Source: Saussurea involucrata
Taxonomy: Eukaryota > Streptophyta > Magnoliopsida > Asterales > Asteraceae
Length of the DNA: 64,000 nucleotides
Direction of reading: 5' to 3'
Assembly: GCA_033807775.1 (NCBI GenBank)
Contig: CM066314.1
Location: forward strand, 151,889,429 to 151,953,428
The notes beneath the pieces are model-generated. The model was not told the DNA's origin. It did no database searches and saw nothing but the letters and a program-made list of their open reading frames with translations. Below are positions 56,701-64,000 of the stretch, piece after piece (position 1 is the stretch's first letter; every line of letters starts with the position of its first letter). Both the position numbers and the translations under genes were made by a program.

Positions 56701-58427
56701 ATTATCCTACCCATGATTTAGAGTTAGCAGCAGTGGTGTTCGCTTTGAAGTTGTGGCGACACTATTTGTATGGAACGAAGTGTACTCTTTATACTGATCA
56801 CAAGAGTTTGCAACATGTTTTTGATCAGAAAGAATTAAACATGAGGCAGCGAAGATGGTTAGAATTGCTTAAGGATTATGATTGTGAATTGCATTACCAT
56901 CCTGGTAAAGCAAATGTCGTGGCTGATGCCTTAAGTAGAAAAGAGTATGGTGGGTGTTTGAAATCGGTAAACGCTAGAATTGATGTAACATCAAGTTTGA
57001 TGGAAAAGATTAAAGAAGCACAAGTGGTTGCTTTGCGAGAGGAAAATCTGAAAGAAGAAGTAATGGGTAAGCAACATCTTCAGTTGACTGAAGATGGCCG
57101 GGGGATTAATTTATTTCAAGGAAGAGTTTGGGTGCCTAAAATTGGAGGAAATCGAGAGTTGATTCTCGAAGATTCTCATAAATCTAAGTATTCCATACAT
57201 CCTAGGAGTACGAAGATGTATCGAGATTTGAAATTGCATTTTTGGTGGCCAGCGATGAAAGTAGATGTAGCTCGAAAGGTAGAGATGTGTACAACATGTT
57301 CGTTGGTGAAAGCTGAACATTAGAAACCTTACGGAAGTTTCCAATCCTTGGAAATTCCGGAATGGAAGTGGGAGAAGATTACCATGGACTTTGTGACGAA
57401 GTTACCAAAGACGCAAAAGGGTAACGACACAATATGGGTAATCGTGGATAGATTAACTAAGAGTGCTCATTTTCTAGCAATGAAAGAGGCATCACCAATT
57501 GAGAAATTAGCAAAGTTGTATATTGATGAAGTGGTGTCAAGGCATGGTATACCGGTGTCGATAGTGTCAGATCGTGATAGTCGGTTTACCTCGAGATTTT
57601 GGCGATCATTGCAAGAAGAATTGGGTACTAAAGTTAATTTGAGTACTGCTTTTCATCCACAGACCGATGGACAGAGTGAGCGGACTATTCAAACTTTGGA
57701 GGATATGCTCAGGTGTTGTGTTTTAGATTTTGGTGGTAACTGGGATACGCATCTACCGTTAGTAGAATTTGCATATAACAATAGTTATCATTCGAGCATC
57801 GGGAGAGCACCCTTCGAAGCGTTGTATGGTCGTAAGTGTAGAACTCCGGTGTGTTGGCTAGAAGCCGGGGAGAAACAGTTTGCTGGTCCAGAGTTAGTAC
57901 AGCAAACAGCGGATAAAGTAAAAGAGATTCGACAGCATATGAAAGCAGCCCAAGATAGACAGAAAAGTTATGCTGACCCGAAGCGGAGACCAAAGGAATT
58001 TCAAGGCGGGGAGCGTGTGATGCTCAAGGTATCCCCATGGAAAGGTGTGATAAGGTTTGGAAAACGTGGGAAGTTGAGTCCTCGTTTTCTAGGACCTTTC
58101 ACCATTGTTGAAAGAATTGGGTTACAAGCTTACAAGTTAGATCTTCCACCAGAATTGGAAGGAGTTCATAATACTTTTCATGTATGTTATCTTCGGAAGT
58201 GTTTAGCCGAAGAGGAGGATGTGATTCCACTCACAGATGTGAGGATAGATGAAAAGAGTCGTTGTGTAGAAGAACCAGAGGCAATTTTAGAAAGATCAGT
58301 TAGAAAGATACGTAGTGGTAAAGAAGTAGCTATGTTGAAAGTACAGTGGAAACACCATAGAGGTACTAATGTAACTTTAGAGTCAGAGGAGAGTATGAGG
58401 GATAGGTATCCTCATTTGTTTACCTAG
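53787..58427 (+). pseudogene. gypsy-2 gag-pol polyprotein with one internal stop
   Basis: I take the start at MVNTPPRSP (53787), residue 23 of the open frame, because the upstream codons look non-coding. Domains in order: Retrotrans_gag; three CCHC-type fingers (CSKCKSKHFGQC, CFKCGKMGHMASSC, CFECQQPGHFRKDC); protease LFDSGANYSF; RT with FIDDILIYSK; RNase H VVYSDASKMGLGCVLMQ; integrase HHCC; integrase core (WKWEKITMDFV, FHPQTDGQSERT); and a chromodomain-like C-terminus (LKVQWKHHRG). A TAG at 57321-57323, readable as CAG changed by C to T, interrupts the integrase between zinc finger and core; the frame is otherwise continuous. Probably a Tekay-like chromovirus. Confidence 0.92.
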
Positions 58428-58469
58428 CTTTGATTTCGAGGACGAAATCATTTTCAAGTTGGGGAGTAT

Positions 58470-60224
58470 TGTAACATCCCGAGTTTTCGTTGTTTTATTT
58501 TGTGAATTATAATTAACTTGGGGGTTAAGTTGTAATTGTTTATAAGTGTTGGTTGAAATAGATTTTTATTTAAGGGTTGAAATGTCATTATTCTAAAGTT
58601 GGAGGTTTAATTTGGAAATGGCCTATGACTCATGTTCAAACTTGTGAGGTGTCATTATCTTAGCTATGTTAACCAAGTAAAGGAGTTTTGTGTGTATCTT
58701 GTGTACTTGGATGTGTGTTACGACTTGAGATAGAGAAAAACGAGAAAAGGGAAAGAAGAAGGAATTAGCAAGGAGAAATAAGATTTCCAGTTGAGGTTTT
58801 GAAACTAATTGAAGAATCATAAGTAAGCTATAATAGTGAAGAAAGGAGACTTTCAAGTTAAAAAGGATTAAAGGGAGTAATAACGCATCAGGTGAGTTTA
58901 TTCAACTCTCTTTAAAATTCAGTAATTAATCTTGAATTAGATGCTTTATATGTATGCATGAATATGTTTTATGTGGATTTGATTAAATTAGAGATAAGCC
59001 AAGAGGGCGATTAAAAGTTGTGTTATGTTGGTTACCATGTTAAAGTTTCCAAGATGAGTTATCTATGAAATTGATGCACTAGTATTATTATTAATCTTGC
59101 ATGCTAAGTTTGATTATCTACTACATGAAATTACTATGTGGTTATGAACTCTAAATATGATGTGAAGCTTTATTGAGATATTAATTTCCATGTTAAGTTA
59201 AAGAGGAGGTAATTAAGAGATTGAGATGAGGAGATACTAATATTCTTGATATTTTATATATATAGAATATGTTCGGAGAAATGATATACTGGATGCTGGA
59301 CGCATATAGTAGTATCGATTATTACATATATTATATTATGTGATTACGTGCTTTTACTAAAATAGGCATCCGGTCGCCGAGGGCACTTGGGTACGGTATG
59401 ATGGGAACCGATTACTCGCCATAGACCAAAGGGATGTAATTTTAGTAATTGGGTGTACCTCGAATCATGAGTCTCGATTTGAGTATCGCGATATTATAAT
59501 CCCATGGGGACCATTGATTCTGAGGTGGAATGTGGAATAAGCAGTTGTGCTTAATGATTCCCATTTCGATTTGGGAAGATCGGAGATTTCCCTGTGATGA
59601 GAGGAAGACTAGAGATAGGCATAAAGTAATTTGTAATCTCTACTTCCTAATTAAGAAATAGGCAGGTTTTGACTTGTAATTTCTTGTGTGTGATTATTGA
59701 TTATGAATCTGGAACGATTCAGAGTTAACGCTTATATTGTTGTTGCGATTAAATGAGTTAGTCGTAGGAAATTGGGAGTGGGGTAGATTCCCCGATTTGA
59801 AAAGGAGTTATCGTACGGTAAGATGGGTGAGAACAGGTTTGAGTTATCTGTTCATGTTTTAATTATTAAATTTTATTTGACTTGAGTATCCTCACTAGGC
59901 GAAAGCCTAATGTTTAAAGTTGAATCTTCTTACCAGGTACAAGCTCCGGGAAATAGCGGGAATGAGAGACGAGAACTTTTGGAAAGATTCAGACTTAGAG
60001 ATACTGGAGGATCTAGAGATTTTTGATGCTTTTGGGACGGTTGTTTAGATAACTGGATTAATCTGATTGTTATGTCATGATTAGATTAATAAGTTATTTA
60101 AGTAATGACGTTTGTATATAGAAACCTTACATTTGATCCTCAGGTTATATAAGTTTGAAAGTCTTTGATCATAACTTGTGGTAAATTCCAAGGTTTAAAT
60201 TGACCCTGTTTTTAAGGTGTTTCA
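58470..60224 (+). repeat. right LTR of gypsy-2 (1755 bp)
   Basis: Starts TGTAACATCCCG after the polypurine stretch TTCAAGTTGGGGAGTAT and ends GGTGTTTCA, followed by TSD GATCC. Uninterrupted, and useful as the reference for the split left copy. Confidence 0.95.
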
Positions 60225-62073
60225 GATCCAACTGCTGATGACATATTTGAAGTGAAAAGCTTCATTTTTTCTTCAACCGTTTTATTTTTATCAATAATGT
60301 CTTTCGGCTGTTTCAACGTGGTACCATTGTGATTTAGGTAATGTTTATGAACTTCTGTGTAATAACAAACAATGTTTTTTACTTACAAGAATTGCACTGT
60401 GCATGAAAAACCTTCGTGGTGATGTATTGCTTCTGAATCATTCTTCATGGTTTAGCAATGCCGCCCAACTGTCAATAACATTACTATATATTTCCGTCCT
60501 TGCACACAGTGATTCAATTGTCCCTCTCAAAGCAATAACATCCGTAGTGGTTTCAAATACACGTTCACTGCAAAATGCGATGCGATGAGATTATTCAAAA
60601 TATTTACACCTTATATATGCATTATAACCATCATATTTAAAATCAAGGGTACATACCACGTTGGTTCAACGGCAGCATTTATCCAAGAACATATTTTCTT
60701 CTCGAATGTTGTCTCTAATGCATCAATCGCTAATGTCCTCTTAACATAAGGTGATCTCAGTGATTCCCCCAATTTCGATTCCCTCTTTGTAGCCCTATGT
60801 GCATCACATATTGACTTTGCTCGTGTATTAAGGGAAAACAACTTTTTACCAATAGGCGGAATACTGGAAATTGGTATCGGACTATCGAGCTCTTTATCAG
60901 GCGAGAAACCTAGATCCATCTTCCGAATTTCAATTGATCTCGATGCTTGTTTTTTTCTGTAATTCCTGAAAGATTCATCAATCTCCATTTGTGTTCGAGG
61001 ACTGTTCCAGTACTCGTCTGTTTCAAGTGGTATCCTCGGGACAAGTTCCAATACACCTGTTGAAACCAGTGTATCACCACTCTCTCTAGTTGTCTTATTC
61101 TGATGTTGTGGAGTTTTAGCAATGATGTTTGGCGTATGAAACTGATGATGATTGTTTTGATCTTCTTGCCCACCTGTTGTTGTCTCGAAATCACATGTGG
61201 AACATATGAAAGAGACTTGTTATGCTCAAAATAACATATGAAATAGAAGAAAACACATAACAGGTTCATACTAGATAATATAATGCCTACATATTTAATC
61301 TAATACTTGACATTCTGATGGAACTATCAACATTCTATTATGTAATGTTTTTACTGTTACATAATTTATTACTGGTATCCGCTCAATCATTTCTTATATG
61401 AAATGTGATCCCCTTCTTTGATAAACCAATGTTTAACCCCATTTGATCAACCAAAGCTTATGTGGTAACATTGTGATACCCAAATATTCAACTTCATTTG
61501 TTGTTAAAAATAGACTATAAATTCCAACTTCAAAGTATAGTACCGATAGGACAGTAAACAATTACCTTTGGTGGTCTCGTAATCATGTGTGGAACCGTCG
61601 TGTTCGTTGAACAAGATTCGAAACTCTACGTATAACGACCTTAAGTACGAATCTGATGGGAACTCTGAAATAGCCTTTTCTATTGTCAATTCTGCAACTT
61701 GTTTATTGGCTACTATTGCTTTCAGCTTTTCCCGGATGGTATCCTTGTATTCCTTGTATGTATAAAACATGAATAGCAATGGTTATAAGGAATACATTAT
61801 ATACCAACATGTACCATAACATCATAGTCTAAACAACCTTTTAAAAGTGTGGTTCTCAGTTCTTAAATAAACGTGATATCACAGGATTAGCATCTACAAG
61901 ATAGTATACACATATTAGTTATACCTAAATTTTGTATCATATAGCATAATCAGTTATAAAGCATGTGGTACCAAAGTTCAATCATTGTGATACCCCACAT
62001 TATACACAGATTGTTGACCCTTTTGCAACCAACAACATTCTCCATTTGCAATATAAAAGTGTCCGTTGATTTA

Positions 62074-62122
<49 letters not shown>

Positions 62123-64000
62123 TGATTATAATTATAATGTGATAACATTGATATAACCTTTGTGATAACAGTGTGATACCCCAATTCAGCTTGAAAAGTT
62201 ATGTGGCAAGTGGCAACATTGATCTAACCTATGTGATAACAGTGGAGTTCACTAAGCTCAACCCACAAGATGAATGGCTTCCCATAAGTGGCAACATTGA
62301 TCTAACCTATGTGGCAAGCATGTATAGGATAGTGAGGCTAGCCTATGTTGGTAATATCATATATACATGTACACACATTCGCATATCACATAAGCATATG
62401 GAGAATTTATTTCAGTAATGTTTTGTGTGAATTTTATCAAGTGATAAAAAAAACCGTGGGAATCGTGCAGCTAAGGGTATGATGTCAAAAACTTGTACTT
62501 GGTTTCCTTATTTTGCTGTTATGGTAGTAAATTATCCATGTAAAGAACAAACATTTAGATTACGAACGGTCACCGAAAAAACAAACATGTAAAGAACAAA
62601 CATTTAGGTTATGAGCTGCAGTAGGAAGTCCGGCTGCACGCGTTTGCAAGGGGCAATCCAAGACAGCCCACTCCAAACAGCAGCAACTTAATAAGGACAA
62701 CTGCTATTCAGCCATCCCCCACAGCCCAGCCCACCAGCAACAGTTAATGACCCTGTTATATTCTAACATTTTAGAGACAATGTGATACCTCTTGATTATA
62801 CCCATATTATTAACAATGTGATAACCCTTTGTGATACACATTGTATGCGTAATTAGGTTGATTTCACAACGAAGGTACAATCAGCATACCTGTAACTTTG
62901 ATTCCGAAGAAATCTTTGCATGTACACTTCGTTAAGCAAAAGCATCGGGTGGTCTGTTTTCCGGTATACCGCCATGCCCAAGAAGTGGCCAGGTTCCGAA
63001 ACCTCCATCACTCAGCTCCAGAAATTCTCTGCGCCGAAGGTTTTCCATATTCCAAACACTTATAGCTGGCCTCCTTCTTTCCACTTTAAACTTCATACAT
63101 TCAATAATATCCGCATACAAAACCTTAGACAAATAAAAAGATCTATTAGCATACAATGGCAGTTTTAGATTGTAAAAGTTTAAACTAATAAAATAGGTAC
63201 CGTCAAAAAAGTGATCGGTCCTGAGTAGAATGTTTTGTTGCAACTATCTCGTTTCCAGGTGTCTTTGCTAGTTCTCAAGCAATCAAAGACGTACTTGCTC
63301 CAATCAATCTTCGATATGTCGGTGTCATCTGATATGTAATTATGAACACTAGCGTTGCAATGGCCACTCGAATTACACTCAGCCATTGTGCAAATAAACA
63401 ACATTAGGAAGTTTATTTTGAATTGCAAATCCGCCTCCTTGGAATTCTCCACTTTTTCCATAACAGCTGATATTCGAATCTTCTTCCCAGGGAACTGTTT
63501 TCTCCAAGCCGTCTTCACACATTTCGCGCGTGGAGAAGGATCTGTCAAATATATATCATGTCCTCTTATGGGCGTCCCTAGTATATCATGTACCATTTGA
63601 GTGCTCAACTGTATGGTCCCTTGTACCAATCTAAGTTCCATCGTATTCGTGTGAAGTTTGTCCAACAAATAGAAGGCCATTTTGGAAGGTATATGAGCTG
63701 TCCTCCCAAAACCCATTTTTTCCACCATCCTTTTTTGATCAGGTGTTAAAGACTGAATCGCCTGATATAGTGGTTTGGGTGCAGTGCGGACTCTTAGCGT
63801 TGGAAGCTTACCGGTATGCTTGTTTTTTATACTTTTAACCACCGCCTTTTTTGCAAGCTTCTTTTTCATTGCTGAATCACCCACAAACTTTCCTTTTACT
63901 TTCGATCCCTTTTTACTTGATGATGTACTGGTTACTTTTTCTTTAGGAGCTGGTGATTCCCGTGAACTATTTTGTCCCTTTCGACTCTTCCTTTTCGTAG
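60225..64000 (-). pseudogene. ULP1-like gene, 5' part (exons upstream of the gypsy insertion)
   Basis: Minus strand. The first visible exon runs from the window edge to 63201, with a basic Lys/Ser-rich start and then a domain common in transposon-borne ULP1 proteins (AFYLLDKLHTN, VHDILGTPIRG). Exon 2 starts 63123 (VLYADIIEC); its 3' end is unclear, perhaps frameshifted near 63010. Further exons are 61752-61566, 61215-60657 (contains LRSPYVKRTLAIDAL) and 60567-60387. The exon entering the gypsy site ends at 60225 (KLFTSNMSSAVG) and continues in frame at 45055. Junction phases fit for most. A TGA at 60438-60440 breaks the frame in exon 60567-60387. No function beyond the family can be claimed. 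Confidence 0.75.
62074..62117. repeat. (AT)n microsatellite in ULP1 intron
   Basis: About 20 AT dinucleotides inside an intron, flanked by TGTGATAAC motif copies at 62138-62190. Confidence 0.9.

Larger units (their letters stand above)
45061..60224 (+). mobile_element. gypsy-2: Ty3/gypsy element inserted in ULP1 exon, carrying nested SIRE-2
   Basis: TSD GATCC at 45056-45060 and 60225-60229. The LTRs start TGTAACATCCCGAG and end GGTGTTTCA. The left LTR (45061-46294 plus 52914-53435, 1756 bp) is split by SIRE-2; the right LTR (58470-60224, 1755 bp) is whole. By eye they differ at about four substitutions and one T. Primer site 53439-53450, gag-pol 53787-58427. Young and nearly intact, with a single stop in integrase. 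Confidence 0.95.
39856..64000 (+). mobile_element. autonomous Mutator-like element with ULP1-type gene (Kaonashi-like), right end outside window
   Basis: The probable left terminus is GGGGCTTAATCAAATAAGAAC at 39856, next to TA repeats and similar in style to the ends of the elements at 36760 and 38120. It carries a MULE transposase on plus (40179-43348) and a convergent multi-exon ULP1 cysteine-protease gene on minus (44322 to past 64000). This pairing is known from Kaonashi MULEs. Non-coding parts are dotted with TGTGATACCC/TGTGATAAC. A gypsy element of 15 kb was later inserted. The right inverted repeat and TSD cannot be seen. Confidence 0.8.

Overview
The window is plant nuclear DNA, almost certainly intergenic heterochromatin of a eudicot. 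Asteraceae is the likeliest family, judged from the style of the SIRE accessory proteins; that part is recollection, not proof. I see no ordinary host gene and no RNA gene. Nearly everything is transposable element, much of it nested, and most boundaries are fixed by LTR ends plus target-site duplications (TSDs) read directly.

Layout. 1-990: AT-rich flank with a 71-bp tandem repeat. 991-19833: a Tork-type Ty1/copia element (TSD CAATC) whose RNase H domain was interrupted by a full-length, very young SIRE/Maximus-type copia element on the minus strand (SIRE-1, 5191-18213, TSD ACTCT). 20407-21295: a hAT-type non-autonomous element. 23200-31080: a graveyard containing a minus-strand Ty3/gypsy LTR with a solo LTR inside it, a truncated copia RT/RNase H piece, and a decayed chromovirus-like gypsy 3' half with its LTR. 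31180-31800: plastid DNA pieces (atpF, psbC, ndhB). 34101-36231: three MITEs. 36760-39283: three inverted-repeat elements sitting in TA tracts. 39856 to beyond 64000: an autonomous Mutator-like element (MULE) with a five-exon FAR1/MULE/SWIM transposase (+) and a convergent ULP1-type cysteine protease gene (-), that is, a Kaonashi-like layout. A Ty3/gypsy element (45061-60224, TSD GATCC) sits in a coding exon of the ULP1 gene. Its left LTR in turn carries a second SIRE-type element (SIRE-2, 46295-52908, TSD GATTA).

The most unusual signal is in the two SIRE elements. Both carry, downstream of gag-pol, a long accessory gene with features of an independent gene: its own TATA box, a 5' leader, and in SIRE-1 a 5' UTR intron and a phase-consistent coding intron. 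The two accessory proteins are divergent but share an N-terminal domain (FLK - QFW - MGY - YPRF landmarks) and a weaker C-terminal DGRK block. No signal peptide or membrane segment is obvious, so the customary label 'envelope-like' is not supported here. SIRE-2 has lost capsid, integrase, RT and RNase H but keeps this gene. Its promoter sits beside about 19 tandem copies of a GCAGTA(T/C/G)TAAC motif that also fills the LTR and invades the coding sequences. SIRE-1 is similarly peppered with TCAGCGAT, and the MULE with TGTGATACCC/TGTGATAAC. Each family having its own amplified short motif resembles the motif accumulation described for Arabidopsis VANDAL/VANC anti-silencing. That link is inference.

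Insertion order from nesting: Tork copia then SIRE-1; MULE then gypsy-2 then SIRE-2. LTR differences counted by eye: Tork about two dozen in 617 bp (old); SIRE-1 none except G-tract length; gypsy-2 about 4 in 1755 bp; SIRE-2 7 in 750 bp, which is odd because SIRE-2 lies inside gypsy-2.
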